From Aurifilum marmelostoma (lineage: Eukaryota; Ascomycota; Sordariomycetes; Diaporthales; Cryphonectriaceae), in assembly GCA_027559495.1 (NCBI GenBank), contig JAMXSV010000016.1, positions 744,001 through 808,000 of the forward strand: DNA of 64,000 nucleotides. Reading direction: 5' to 3'. A model generated the notes under the pieces. It had not been told where the DNA came from and searched no databases. It saw only the letters and a list, made by a program, of their open reading frames with translations. A program made the position numbers and the translations under genes. The number at the start of each line of letters is the position of its first letter. Position 1 is the stretch's first letter. Shown one piece after another: positions 1-12,028 of this stretch.

Positions 1-2190
1 AGAGGCGGCGTCGGACTGTAGACGTAGCTAGCGGTCGATCTTTTTCCTCTGTGTGTAAGCGTTTCCGTACAGGGGGCGGGCAGGGTAGGTGAGTGGCTGA
101 TTGCGTGCTCGAAACATACCAAGTACTATGCAGAAGTAGACGAGGTTTGGTGGCCCCACCCCTCACAAGTGGGTGACTTGAGGTCCAGCGGCCGGGAGAG
201 GTTGGCTGGAGCATCATCCCTTGGCAATGAAGTGTCCAGAAGTGCGTGCCATCGAGGATCTGGACCACCAGCATGTCTTCTTTTTTTCTTCTTGTGCGGT
301 TGATCCTAGCTGGAGGAAAATGTGCCTAGCGTAGGTCCCAAACGTAGTGACTCTCATACCAGGGTCGTTGGTGCTGCAGTGGGATCACGCCGCCATCTCT
401 CAACTTCGGGACTAAACACCCTAAGGTAGTCTCGAGACAGATTGATGTACCATAGCGTGCATAGTACTGGCCGAGAGGACTTGACGCACCCAAGGGCACC
501 ATGAATGCTTGGCAACCAGGTCGAGGGCGGCACCCTGACAGGCCTCATGTGAACACGCTTGGAATGAGGAGCGCACTCGCATGCACGTCATGGGGTCCCA
601 CGACCCTCACGCTGGTGGGACGCTGGAAATTGAGACCACAGCAAGCTTCCCAATCGATAGCAAACCCCCTTGGTCGATGGTTGAATATGCATGAATGTCG
701 GGAGGCCAGCAGGATAGCGCCACCCTTTTGTTGTCTCCCCACTGAAACCGACACACAACCTTCTTGACGTCCAACGATTGTCCTGCCCTCAGCGTCGATA
801 AGGAAACGACGGTTCTGTAGACCAAAGGCCAGTGGCTGTGCTATGATATTGTGAATCGGCTTTTGGCATTCACCAGCAAACAAAACACAGGAGAGGCTAC
901 CTGGCCAGTAAACCAGGTATGTCTCTTTGCTTCCACCTCCTCATCTTGCAGGAATGAATCGTGGGCCTTGATGGGGGCGCCAGATTGTTTAGCGGTGGTT
1001 GCAACCCAAAAAAAATCCTGCTCAGGCGCCGCGCAGGCCGCTGAAACAAGGTGCTCTAGGGGCAAAATAGGGTTGGATCGTCGGGACAGGCCGCTGTGGG
1101 GAACCGAACAGCGCACCGGCCTATGAGCCTAGCACGCCTAGACAGCAGCCACAGGGCTGGGAGGCAGGAGGCTGGCTGGAACAGCTGGTATGCTAGCGGG
1201 CTAGCAGGGGGGAGCTCGAGGAGGCGAATACAGCTCTCGTGGATTGCTCAAGAAAAGTCCATCTCGTCCGAGGTGACGGCCTGGTGTGGCTTGCCCTGTC
1301 CTGTTGTGTATTCACTGGTGGTGGTCGGGAAGTACCAAGGGCTGGTCTGAAGCGATGGCGAGCGGCCGTCAGGCTTATGTCTCGTCAAAGATCTGAGAGA
1401 GATGTAAGGGTGATGGCGGCGGTGGAGGTGGTGGAGGTCTCGTCCCTGGCGTGTGGCCAATAGATAAGACACTGCACGTAACATGAGTACTTTGTGCGCA
1501 GAAACTCCTCTTCAAGTGTCCCATCCGGAATGAAAGCTCCAGGGTTGCCCGCTGCCCAAAAACTGACCTGTCGTATTTTCTTGAGATTTGATTCCCAAGA
1601 TCAATTCCAGGGGAAGAGGCGGTCGAGGCCCAGTGTCTCGATCAGTCAACACTCAGAAGATGCAGAGTCTCGGGAATCTGTTTCATGGTGACAGGTCATG
1701 AGCTGGATTAGAGAGGTGAGGGGGAGGAGAAGACAGAAGGGGTAGAAGGTGCTGCTACCAGTGTGCCATAGGACAGCAGAGGGAAGTGGGAGCAAGTCGT
1801 CTGAGGCTCAGGTGGGGAGGAGCCAAGGGTTAGGGGTAAGAAGAACTGCCGTTGTCATGAAGCAAGCACCCACCGTTGCACCTTCCATGCTCGTGGCGTC
1901 TGGAGAGGATATCCAGACACGGCCAGACAGCTCGTCGAAATCTCACCTCTGTGTTCTGCACGACACACGACACACCACACGCCCTCAACCCAACACTGTG
2001 TTCTGCCGAGACATGTCGATCTCACGTTGACCTATTATTTCCGCGTCAGCCACTCGGCTCTCCCGACCGAAGCGTCAGTCCAGCTGTCGTTGCTGGTGGC
2101 TTTGGTGGCTTGGGTCGAGGCTTCGAAGAGCTCCAGACTCCTCTGCCTGGCGAGGCCAGGACCTCATGAGCCATCAGCAGCATCGGGGTC
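1..2190. other. Intergenic, no gene recognised
   Basis: Open frames here are at most about 110 codons, overlap one another on both strands and match no family I recognise. The last part, just before 2191, should hold the promoter and 5' leader of the ASA1 gene. No repeat or RNA gene stands out. Confidence 0.6.
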
Positions 2191-3588
2191 ATGGCCAGCA
2201 GCAGAGGTGGAGGCGACATCCCCCCACAGCCCAAGGCCATCCTGAGGGGTCACAAGGCACAAGTGCATGCCGCAACATTCCTCAGGTCTAACGAGCGCCT
2301 TCTCACCGGCGATGCGGACGGCTTCGTTGTGGCGTGGGACCTGACCATCATGAGGCCGCGCGCCGTCTGGCAGGCACACCAAAATGCAATCTTGGGGATA
2401 GCAGGGTGGGACGCAGACAAGGTCATCACTCATGGGAGGGACAATAAGCTCATCGTGTGGAGGCTGTCGGTCGAGGACGAGGCAACTATGAGCACGCTCC
2501 TGCCGCTGGACACAGTGCCGGAGCCTCGCTCGAAGCCGTGGATGCTACATCTCCTCGAGGTCAACACAATGAATTTCTGTGCCTTCGCCTGTTGTCCAGC
2601 TTCGCCGACAACTGGCTTGACACCTGCGTCTGGTCCCAGGCAGCCTCTCCAGCCAGAGCTGCTCATCGCGGTGCCCAACACTCTGATCTCGGAAGCCGTC
2701 GATATATACAGCCTACCTTCCCAGACCCGCGTGCACACAGTCAAGATGGGTGGCGATCATGGTATGGCCATGGCTCTTGCCCTCACGTGGGTGTCTGACT
2801 ATCTCACTCTGGCGATTGGTTGCGAGGATGGAATGGCGATCGTCGCGCAGCGTAAGGAGGGTGGTGATGGCAGCTGGAGTGTCGTCTACCGCAGCCACTG
2901 CCATAAGCAGCCCATCCTCTCTCTCGACGTCGCACCAAGTCTTGAATATTTTCTCACCTCCAGCGCGGATGCTACTATCGCAAAGCATCCACTGCTGTTT
3001 CCACAGCCTAAAATTACTGGATTAATCGAAGATGCCCCTGCAAAGGCCAGCCCGGACGACGAACCAAGGTCGACAGCTATGCCTCATTCTGAAACGAACG
3101 CACAAGGCCCGGCCCAAAGCAAGCCCATTTCACTTTTATCCGCCGCACTCGCTTCTCAGCCATCGGTCCGGGCCTCAGGAGCTGCAGTAAGGCCAGAGGT
3201 CCAGACGCAGCCACTCAAGGCGGTTGATACCAAACATTCTGGTCAGCAGGGGCTTAGCATCCGCTCTGATGGACGCATATTTGCCACCGCCGGCTGGGAC
3301 TCCAAGGTGCGAGTATACTCGGCCAAGACGATGCGTGAGGTGGCAGTGCTCAAGTGGCACCCTGTTGGTTGTTTTGCTGTCGCCTTTGCCCAGATCGTTG
3401 CCGACGATCCCTGCGACAGCAAGGCTGCAGTGAGCAGACCTCATGACGAGGACGCCTCGGGGACGAGGCTGGTGCCCAAGATCCTCGACAAGACGGTGAA
3501 GGACCGGAGGATCAACCAGGCTAGAACAGCGCACTGGCTCGCGGCAGGAAGCAAGGATGGCAAAGTGAGCTTGTGGGACGTATTCTGA
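2191..3588 (+). CDS. ASA1: ASTRA-associated protein 1 homologue (WD40)
   Basis: Single-exon gene for a 465-residue WD40-repeat protein resembling Asa1. In yeast Asa1 belongs to the ASTRA complex, which works with the TTT co-chaperones in assembly of PIKK kinases such as TOR. Visible blades are an N-terminal repeat beginning ILRGHKAQVH and closing VVAWDL, a second with WQAHQNAILGI and LIVWRL, a central YRSHCHKQPILSLDV, and two C-terminal blades with IFATAGWDSKVRVY and the terminal WLAAGSKDGKVSLWDVF. A low-complexity linker lies at about residues 280-340. The terminal blade and the overall length fit fungal Asa1. The first ATG follows an upstream region with no conserved in-frame extension. The neighbouring GNAT gene is convergent and about 250 nt away. 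The family call is from motif recognition, not alignment. Confidence 0.88.
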   Translation: MASSRGGGDIPPQPKAILRGHKAQVHAATFLRSNERLLTGDADGFVVAWDLTIMRPRAVWQAHQNAILGIAGWDADKVITHGRDNKLIVWRLSVEDEATMSTLLPLDTVPEPRSKPWMLHLLEVNTMNFCAFACCPASPTTGLTPASGPRQPLQPELLIAVPNTLISEAVDIYSLPSQTRVHTVKMGGDHGMAMALALTWVSDYLTLAIGCEDGMAIVAQRKEGGDGSWSVVYRSHCHKQPILSLDVAPSLEYFLTSSADATIAKHPLLFPQPKITGLIEDAPAKASPDDEPRSTAMPHSETNAQGPAQSKPISLLSAALASQPSVRASGAAVRPEVQTQPLKAVDTKHSGQQGLSIRSDGRIFATAGWDSKVRVYSAKTMREVAVLKWHPVGCFAVAFAQIVADDPCDSKAAVSRPHDEDASGTRLVPKILDKTVKDRRINQARTAHWLAAGSKDGKVSLWDVF

Positions 3589-3840
3589 TCCGAGAATGTC
3601 ATCTGGACGACAGGCCTGCCAACTGGCTCCTGGCTAGCTACCGCCCAGGCTTCTTGGGAATCAGGCTCGCTGTCCACCCGGTGAAGACGAGACTGCGGGG
3701 AGCGACTGCTCCATAACCAAGAAGGAAGCTTTCAATGGGTTCAAGGGTATACCCAGCCCTAATTTCACGGGGCTCTCAAGATGTCCGGCCGGGCAGAGGA
3801 TACCCACGGGACGTGTTTTCTTGCGACGCATTACATAAGT

Positions 3841-4565
3841 CTACAGCTCCCTCAGCATAGCCAAATGCTTATGTACCCCCTCCCCTCCATGCTTGACGAG
3901 GTCGATCTCGAACTCGGCCACGATCCGAAAGCCCAGTCGCTCGTATAGCCGCCACGCACTCGCGTCTTCATCCCCAGAGGTGTCCAGATACATGGGAAAG
4001 CCCGAGCACTCGTCAAAAGCTGCTCGGATCAGCGTAGACGCAATGCCCCGTCTCTGGTAGCTTTGTAACGTGCCGACATTATCGACCATCCAGTAGGGAC
4101 CCCGGCTGGCCATGACCTTCTCCGTCATGCGGTCTAGCTTTTCCCACATTTCGACCAGCAGCGGGCCATTCATGCCAGGCATGACACGAGCTTCGTACTT
4201 GGCTCGTGCCGTGGTGGTTTCCTTTATAGATCTTAGCGGCCGTGCAGTTATATCAGAGACAATGCTATATCAATGAAAAGTGATTGTTCTACCTCAGCTG
4301 TCGTGGTCGTTGTCTCGGTCTTGGCCAGGTTGATATAGCTCACGATCTTGCGCTCCGGGTGGCTCTCATCGCGGCACACCAGCAGCAGCTCTTCTGGATC
4401 CCGCAAACTCTCTGCAAACATGTCTTCCAGCAGGGAATTGAAGACGGATGCAGCTACACTGCCGTGCGAGAGGCGGTTGAAGTTGTTGGCGGGGCGGTCC
4501 TGGTAGATGTCTGCCACGGCTTTCGCATCGGCGGCTGTAGCCTTTTCGATGGGGAACCCCTCCAT
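3841..4565 (-). CDS. GNAT-family N-acetyltransferase
   Basis: Two-exon gene of about 217 residues: exon 1 is 4565-4293, exon 2 is 4221-3841, and the 71-nt intron has a GTAGAA donor and a branch-like CTAAG shortly before its AG. The join is in phase. The C-terminal half holds the GNAT acetyl-CoA loop, YQRRGIAS (Q/R-x-x-G-x-A type), followed by the family's usual AWRLYERLGF segment. The enzyme should transfer an acetyl group from acetyl-CoA to an amine; the substrate cannot be read from the sequence. I chose the ATG at 4565 because it sits in a strong GCCATGG context and begins the folded domain. An in-frame ATG at 4610 would add 15 residues encoded next to a long G-run. The gene is divergent from the acetylxylan esterase, sharing about 1 kb of upstream DNA. 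Confidence 0.85.
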
Positions 4566-5580
4566 GGCGGCCGGGGGGGGGGCTGTCTGGCAGTGCGGTC
4601 CACTTGACACCGTTCAAGCTTCTCGCCCGAGTTGATGAGAGGAGTTGTCTTCTTCCTCAACAGAAAATGGATATGGTGTCGTTGAATATGGAAATTTCCG
4701 ATACCATGACTCCTCACCGACGTTGATATACCGAGCTGACATACCGAGCTGCCACCCGATGTGGAATGGTGCTCAGCCTTGACAACCCCCCCCCCCCTTT
4801 CTTCCTCCATCTTTTGGATTGTCGTTGCTGTACGGAATATTTTCCCGCTGGCTCGCGATGAGAACAACGCGAGAGCATTCACTCCTTTCCAACCCAACGA
4901 GAAAGCTACCCCAACGCCACCAAGTCTAATTCGTTGTATTGGAGGGTGAAGTCTTCGTTTCGCCTATGGCTTCTCGAAAGCTGTGTCGCATATTTAATCC
5001 TTGCGAACCTAAATGAGCCTACGCGCCTGACAGGCGGGCCGTCAACAATTGCGTTTTCCACGCTGGATCCCTCCAGAAACATGCCTTGGCCGTTTCAGAT
5101 CTTGGGCTTTGGCTGTGTTTCCCGCATTTGACTGACGGAAGTGAACCAGACTTTGGATGCGACTTCGTATATCTGAGAACACCAGACTTTCAAGCATGGA
5201 CAATGTGAGGCAATGCAGTGAGCGCCCGGTGTTCTTGACTCTCCCGACCAAGTGCGGGGGGGGGGGCTTGTGGCTCCTATTCACTCCCATGGACATGATG
5301 ATTTTACAGGACCAACAGTTCTTGGTTTCTTTAATATATATGCATCAATGATGCTAAATACCAGCCTGACGCCGATCGAAATCATGGATACAGAGGATAA
5401 TGCCACATCACAACGCGACTGGTACGCTTTTTTCTATATAAGGGAGGCTCAATCCTTCTTCCAGTTATTGGTAGGTTTTTTTTTTTGCCAGTGTGATATT
5501 TACAGAGATACATTCTTGACATTCACCGTCCTTGCCTGTTTCTCCACCTATTATTGTCCACAGCTCACGGTCTCGTTACC
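4566..5580. promoter_or_regulatory. Divergent promoter region (GNAT / esterase)
   Basis: About 1 kb between two divergently transcribed genes, with no coding signal of its own. It contains a C10-type homopolymer near 4789-4798 and a TATA-like element close to the esterase. Confidence 0.5.
5435..5442 (+). promoter_or_regulatory. TATA box of the esterase gene
   Basis: TATATAAG lies about 140 nt before the esterase ATG. That leaves room for a start site and a leader of 80-110 nt. This position is usual for inducible fungal genes for secreted enzymes. Confidence 0.55.
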
Positions 5581-6394
5581 ATGAGGAACTTCGCTCTCAC
5601 CTTGACCATGGCCCAGGCCATCCTGGCATTTGGGAAGCCCATCTCCAACTTGCGACCACGCCAGTCCGGTTCCTGCCCCAGTGTTCACGTCTTTGGCGCC
5701 CGAGAAACGACGGTCTCGCCTGGCTTCGGCTCATCTGCCACCGTCGTCGACATGGTGACCCAAGCCTACTCGGGGTCCACCTCGGAGGCCATCGACTATC
5801 CGGCCTGCGGGGGCCAGTCGTCCTGCGGCGGTATCAGCTACGCCGACTCGGCCAGCCAGGGCGTCGATGCCGTCACCACCGCCGTCAACAGCTTTGCCGA
5901 CGAGTGCCCTGGCTCGCAGATCGTGCTGGTCGGGTACTCGCAGGGAGGACAGATCATGGACGATGCGCTCTGCGGAGGGGGTGACACTACCGAGGACGTC
6001 GCCGGCACATCAGTACCGCTGTCTGCGGCGGCTGTCAGCCAGATCAAGGCGGCTATCTTCATGGGCGACCCTCGCTTTGTGAGCGGCCTTTCTTATGAGG
6101 TCGGGACGTGCGATGCGGGCGGGGTAAGTTCGATGAGACCCGGCGATCATTACACTGCCGCATGCAACAGCTCGTGCTTGGATGTCACTGACACATATAC
6201 TCTCTACGCAGTTTGATGCCCGGACTGCTGGCTTTTCGTGCCCGAACGCGGCCAAGATCCAGTCATACTGCGATGCCGAGGACCCGTACTGCTGCAACGG
6301 AGATGATGCTGCGACACACCAGGGCTATGGCTCAGAGTACGGACAGCAGGCGTTGACCTTTATCCAGAGCAGGTTGAACTCGACGTCTACGTGA
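5581..6394 (+). CDS. Acetylxylan esterase, CE5 (cutinase fold), secreted
   Basis: Exons 5581-6123 and 6212-6394 join in phase (donor GTAAGT) to give 241 residues. A hydrophobic signal peptide covers about residues 1-17, followed by a short basic pro-like stretch ending RPRQ. The nucleophile elbow is GYSQGG with Ser120. The rest of the triad is Asp205 in DPYCC and His217 in THQGY, both in exon 2. Ten or so cysteines fit the disulphide pattern of CE5 acetylxylan esterases rather than that of short cutinases. The enzyme should remove acetyl groups from xylan outside the cell, opening it to xylanases. No carbohydrate-binding module is attached. The intron is essential: reading through it ends the protein before Asp205. 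The start ATG lies 27 nt inside a longer open frame and was chosen because it begins the signal peptide. Confidence 0.92.
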
Positions 6395-6784
6395 GTCGAC
6401 CTGCGGGTTTTCTTTTTCCTTGACGGGCGCAGATGGCTCGTTGGCTTCAGACACTGCGACTTGCCACTTATTTACTTTCTATATATATATATATATATTT
6501 ATTTATGTCTATGGCTTTCAAGTTAGATTCACAGCTTTGATGACTTGAGCCGCTTTCACCAGATATTCGAAGATTCATTGGAGATAGTGGATGTACCGAA
6601 TTTTGAACGGCCAGCTGCTGGCCTCTCTATGTCTTCCTCCATTGCGACCCCTTCTGTGACTTTCCAAAGCCCTTCATTTTGAGATGCCTCCAGACAACCA
6701 ACCCACAACTTTGTTGCGCCCTCAACACGCCACCACGAGACCCCTCAGGCTTTGTCCCAAAAGCCCCCCCCTCCCCACCCTTCT
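6395..6784. other. Convergent 3' intergenic region
   Basis: About 390 nt between two genes ending towards each other. It holds a short (AT)n run at about 6480-6498. No gene seen. Confidence 0.55.
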
Positions 6785-8429
6785 TCAACACTCAACTTGA
6801 TCCATCCAGGTCCAGCTGAACACGCCGGTCGAGTTGACAGCATACTCATGGATCTCACCCTTGCTAGGGCTGTACAGATAGACCTTGGTATCCTGGGTCT
6901 GCGCGACGGAAGAAACCCCGTCGTCCTCGAGGTCAAGGGGTCCTCCGCTCAGCTGAGGGCTGGCCACGACCCAGTCGTCGTCGTCGGACGTCCATGCTGC
7001 CGTGGTTAGGGTGCCCTTGAAAGGGTCGATATACGTGACAAAGTTGTTGGTCAGGCCGGTCCCGTCTGTTGCAAAAGTTGTGCTGGCCAGCTTCGGGGAG
7101 GGCGTCACTGCGAGATCGTCGTCTATGGAATCGCCTGTTGGGTGATGTCAGTCAAACCGTGCTTGCCCGTATCCTGACAGCAAGCCCCCACTTACCAGAG
7201 TTGCCAGTCTCCAGCTGTCCGCCAGTACTGGGCCCATACATGACCTGCATCAACCCGTCGCCCTTCTCATAATACATCCTCACGGCATTGGCATCCGCAC
7301 CCGTCGTCACATCTGATCCGGTGTCCGTGAACGCGCTGATGGCCACACCAGAGCCAGGCGCCACAACTGTCGCTACAATAGAGGGCTGGCCCCAAGCGCC
7401 GCTCGTCATGTTGGCCATCAGGATGGCTCCGTCGTTGTTCTGCCACATCACAAAGAGCGCATCGTCGCAGCTGGCGCACTGCCGCCACGTGGCGCTGAGC
7501 TGGGAGCCCGGGAAGATAGAAGGGCAGCCCAGCGCATCGCCAAAGTCTCCCTGCCGCCAGCTTGTGGCGTTGGTCGGGTCGGTCGTGTACACCTCTGCTA
7601 TGGTCAGGGACCGGTCCACATAGTAGATGCTCCACAGGCTACCGTCGGTCGCGGCGGCGAGGGGCGTGCCGGGCAGGATGGCAAAGGCCACCTCGGGCAC
7701 AGCCGCCGAGATGTTGACCTTGCCCCACTCCTGCGTCGCCTCGTTCTTGACGGCCATCATGAGCGCCGCGCCCGAGTCGCCCGAGGACTGGTACACGACG
7801 CCCGCATACGCGGTGCCCGAGCTGGCGTCCGTCCAGTTCATGGCCGCCAGGTCCGACGCCGCCAGGACAGGCCCGCTGTCCTCCCGGTTGACCAGCTCCA
7901 GGGTCGAGAACTTGGGGCTCGGCCCGTCGTGCGAGTGGCCGCGCGGGAGCGTGAGGAGCAGCGTCGTGGTGAGGACGCCAAAGACCAGGAAACACGCGCC
8001 CGCCATGACCGCCAGGAAGACGTTCTTGCGCAGGCCGCAGATGCGCCGGCCTTCGCCCAGGGACCGCCACCATCCTGCCTGGGAGGGTGGTGGTGTGAGC
8101 CCGGCGGCGGCGGCGGCCTTGAAGCTCGCGATCGACGCGGCGTCGGAGCTGCTGCTGGTGGGGACGGTGTACAGAGCCTGCGTCTGTCCCTTGGCGTCGA
8201 CAAAGTAATACGCTGGCGGTGGCGCGGACAGGGTGTCGGTGCCAAACCCGGCCTCTTCATCCTTGGCAGTCTTTGCTCTGTCGAATGGTGGAGGGCTGTC
8301 GGGGACGGCCAGGAATTTCTCGTTCCAGTAGGACTGACGCGGGGCCGGGAGGGAGGTGGAGGTGGAGGTTGATGGGTTCGCGACCACCTCGAGGTCCGAG
8401 AACTGGTCTTGCTTGTCCTTTTGGTCCAT
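6785..8429 (-). CDS. Type II membrane protein with lectin-like propeller
   Basis: Exons 8429-7196 and 7134-6785, with a 61-nt intron (donor GTAAGT) joined in phase, give 527 residues. The first ~135 residues are Pro/Ser-rich and cytoplasmic-looking. They are followed by one hydrophobic helix at about residues 136-161, flanked by basic residues on its N-terminal side. The rest, about 365 residues, is predicted to be outside. It is built from repeated units with patterns such as GSLWSIYYVDR, DALFVMWQNNDG and NAVRMYYEKGDG, and carries N-glycosylation sequons. This resembles fungal proteins related to fucose-specific lectins (six-bladed propeller with aromatic repeat signatures). The gene and topology are clear. 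The lectin fold is inference and sugar binding is not shown. The gene is convergent with the esterase. Confidence 0.8.
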
Positions 8430-10371
8430 GTCGAGTCCCGCTCAGGCTGGGCGGGCGTCCACGCCCACGATGATGTCTTTTTGCAGGCCCGCTCACTGCG
8501 ACGTTGCTGCTATGAAGGTCCAGCCCAGCGAAACGAGCGTATAAAAGGGGGAGGGGGGTCCAGGGAGCATGTGAGCTGGTCACACGCCAAGGTCGAGAGA
8601 CATTAGAGGGGGAGGGGAATTAGTGGGATGAGGTAGGTAGAAGAAGTATTACTGAAGCTGAAGGAAAAGAAAGAGTGACAGGTTGGGAGAACCCAGAATT
8701 GAAATCACGTCCAGCGCTGGGAAGAGGGGGAAATCCCAAGAACAGACAAGACTCTGGACGAATATCGTGGGTATTAGTAGGAAAACGGAATGAGTTTCCC
8801 TACGACACTTGAGACCAGGTCCAGCCAGGACCGGATTGAGAAAATGGTTGGTTTTCTTTGGGTTGCTCGGCACTTCAGAATGCCCGTGCCGATATCAAAT
8901 CGTTGCTGATTGTTTCCGGATGTGCTTTCTGGCAGTCCAGCAGTGTAGACAAGAAGTGACAGAGGGGAAAGATGCCCTAGAGTGCACAGTCCCGTGTTGC
9001 TCTGCCATAGACTGGACGAGGCATCACGAGGGGGGTGGCTGTCAGGGGGAGGGGGGGGGGGGCGGCGCGAACGTGAACCTCCTTTGCGCGTGTATCAGAT
9101 CTGGTCATGGTCTCATCTGGGTGAAGCGAGAAGAGAGCCAAGCTTTTTGTGGTTGAACTCTGAGACGCCTCGGGTCTGGCAGGAAACAAAAAGACGGTTC
9201 TCCAGGTCGGCGTTGTCCGGTCTCATGACTCCAGCCACGGAATTTTGCTGTAGAGACAAAACAATTTCCAATAACTTTGAGAAAGATGAGGAGATATTTT
9301 CATCTATCATTTCTAATGATTTGATAGCCTCGGATAGCCAAATGTTCACGGGCTCAAGAGAGAATATGATGAATGGGACTGTCGCTGAGCGAGAGTGGAT
9401 CCTCGTCCTGCCTCACCAAGTCCCCTTGTGGCTCCACATGGACGTCGCAGATCATTCTCCGAGGCCCAGTCAAGAAGTCTAGAAGTATGCATGTTATTGT
9501 ATGCTCAAACGTTAAGAAACCTGTTTTCTCCGTCTTCCTTTTGTGCATTTTGTACAATAATTACTCGAGTATGGTGACAATTATGACGAGCCACGCTGAG
9601 CGATGGTAGTTGTGATCATGCACCAAGACTGTATGTGTCGAGTGATGTGCAGGCTTTTATATAGGCCATCTCAGAGGCTTCATCGTTTTGTTGTCTTGAT
9701 GACCATCTTATGGTAATCCCAGTTTACATTCGGGACTTCGAAGTCAAAGAAAGGGATGCACATCTCTCTTGAGCAGCGGAATCATTCGCATGTAGTTGCT
9801 AGGCATACTAATTAGGGCACAAGGAATAAGGCCGAATTATCATCCTAGCCTCAGAGGGCAGATACGAATGCTGAGAGGTGTTTTCAAAATGATCGTTTGG
9901 CAGTCTTCGCACGAGGTGACTCCTTTGCCTACGTGCGCAAGACAACAAGCTGAGGCAAATTAGTAGACAAGAAAATAGATTGTTGGGACCGTTATGAGTT
10001 GGTAGTTGTTATGTCATTACGACTACATGACACAGATCACTTGTGTGTCTAATTGCAATTATGTTAAAGGGCATAACATAACAATCATACATATTTTCCG
10101 CTGCAACCACTTGTTGATTACTTACGTGACCAATTTTCTACTTGACAACATCATAATGACAGCGCTGACGACTTAGATCACCTCAACCCTTTAGCTATAT
10201 TTCGTAATATATAACAAAGCAGATGAATGTGATCTCCATTGCTGATCCGGTTCTTTGCAATGAGGTAGGCATTATGAATGAATTCCAGCATCCAGCAGTA
10301 GGCAATGCAAAGTTGTAATCAGTACTTGGGAGAACAGCTTTCTTAACTCTATCTCGGACCTATCTTGCTCC
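8430..10371. other. Intergenic, no gene recognised
   Basis: About 1.9 kb. The half next to 8429 is promoter DNA of the lectin-like gene. A plus-strand TATAAAAG at 8540-8547 points away from that gene, and no reading frame behind it is convincing. A G-rich stretch with a G10 run lies near 9050-9063. From about 9600 the sequence becomes AT-rich and looks non-coding. Confidence 0.5.
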
Positions 10372-12028
10372 CTAACCAGTCTCCTTATTCCTATATGATG
10401 TGACGCTCGCTTTCCTTCCCAGATATGAAACGTCAATTGCCGCCTTGGTCCCAAATTCCAGGTCCAACCTCCTGAACGGGTTGACCTGTTCTGCCACGTA
10501 CGGATCCTCATAGTGCTCATTGTGCTTGTTGTGAAGCTGCAGCACCGACTCGCTCCTCCGCAGCTCAATGCCCTCGTCGTCCGGCTCCGAGGACGTCTCG
10601 GCCGTGTTCCTGCGCCGATCCTCGCGGACAATCTTCACCTCCCGGGTCACCAGGATCTGTCCCTGATGGAGCTGCCGGAGGACGGGCCAGAAGATAGGCA
10701 GGGACGCGGTGATGGTTGCGATATCCACCTCTAATATCGCGAGCACGATCGGCGTGGCGCCGTACCATGTCGGGTCGAACGTCGGCCTCGTCGCAGCTCG
10801 GCTGTCGATTATAGATGCCAGGCGCCATACCGACATGATGCTGGCTCTAAAAAGAAAGGTAAACAAACCGGATCAGCACAACTGGTTGATAGTCAACACG
10901 GTGAAGAAGCAAGAATCTGAGCACTCACAGGCTACCGATGCCGAAAAGCGACACCAATGACCACCGCGACACAGCCTCCGGCTTCTTATTGACCAGGAGC
11001 AGAGGCGCAGCCAGGCCGAGGACAATCACGTCCAGGGCCATATTTGACGCCGTCAGACTCACATAGATGGTCACAAAGGGCCCCAGGTAGAGCGACCCAA
11101 ATCCGTACCGGAATGCCTTCATCTCGAGATTCCAGTAGGCCTCCACGGGCCACGTCGGTATCCAGCCGAACACGCTAAACGAGATGGCCCAGAGGGCTAC
11201 GATGCAGATCATGACCTTGGTGACTTTGCGAAACACAGAGTCCTTGTCGTAGACTCGGAGGTACTGAAAGAGCAGGGCGAGCTTGATGAGCCCAGCGGAT
11301 GTTGGGTAGAATGCGTTTGCGAAGTCTTTTAGCGTTTATCCTTGTTAGCATCTGGAAAAGAGAGATTATGCAGGACACCAGCAATGAGACTGTGGTTATA
11401 CCCAGTTCGACACGTACAGAAGATCTGAAAATATACCCGAATCTGGTCAGCATTATAGTGTGGCGTCAAATAGCATAAAGGTGTGTTAATTATGAGATAA
11501 AAATCATCTGTTGCGTACCTTTAGGTATTTGATCATCCCCGGTACGCCTAGTGAGATGAAATGGCAGCCCAGGCCGCCATGAACAGTGGCAACACATATC
11601 GCGATGGTTCCACCCAGTGTCGTGAGCTGCCGACTCCGGTCAGAGAAACACTCGGCACGAAAAGCCCCAACAGTGTTGAGGTGGATCCTCGTCATAATTA
11701 CTGTACATACAAGAGACAAGGTGATGAAGAAATCATCCCACCCAGCGGAGTGAAACAGACAGATTCGTGTGTACAGTCTTAGTAAAGCACAGATGAACGA
11801 AAAGACCTAAATGGTTGCCCAGAGATTATCAGCTTTCCAGGCTAGCAGAAGGGTCGAAGTGAAAGATGTCGAGCCCAAATAGTTGTGTGCTTCTATTCGA
11901 GGTCGTAATAATCGTTCACATACCATAAAAACAATAGTAAAGGCAAGGATATTGGAGGGGTGATTCAGGAGCGAGGGAGTGTCATCGAGATTGTCGTAAG
12001 AACCGATCAGGTCGGTGAGTTTCGCCAT
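10372..12028 (-). CDS. PTH11/SAT4-type rhodopsin-domain membrane protein
   Basis: Six exons on the minus strand: 12028-11924, 11806-11711, 11626-11519, 11424-11418 (7 nt), 11325-10929 and 10846-10372. All have GT-AG borders and compatible phases, giving 395 residues. The product has about seven membrane helices and the usual family signatures: RLYTRICLFHSAGWDDFF after the first helix, a short loop ending in YLK, FYFANAFYPTSAGLIKLALL, and a final helix followed by a charged tail. It belongs to the fungal rhodopsin-like family that includes PTH11, whose members act as surface sensors or receptors in some plant pathogens. No CFEM domain is visible. The ligand is unknown. The 7-nt exon is needed: omitting it breaks the frame. 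The ~130-residue cytoplasmic tail has acidic and basic clusters that could carry phosphorylation sites. Confidence 0.85.

Noticed and set aside
8540..8547. Plus-strand TATAAAAG
   Set aside because: It points away from the lectin-like gene, and no supported reading frame follows it.
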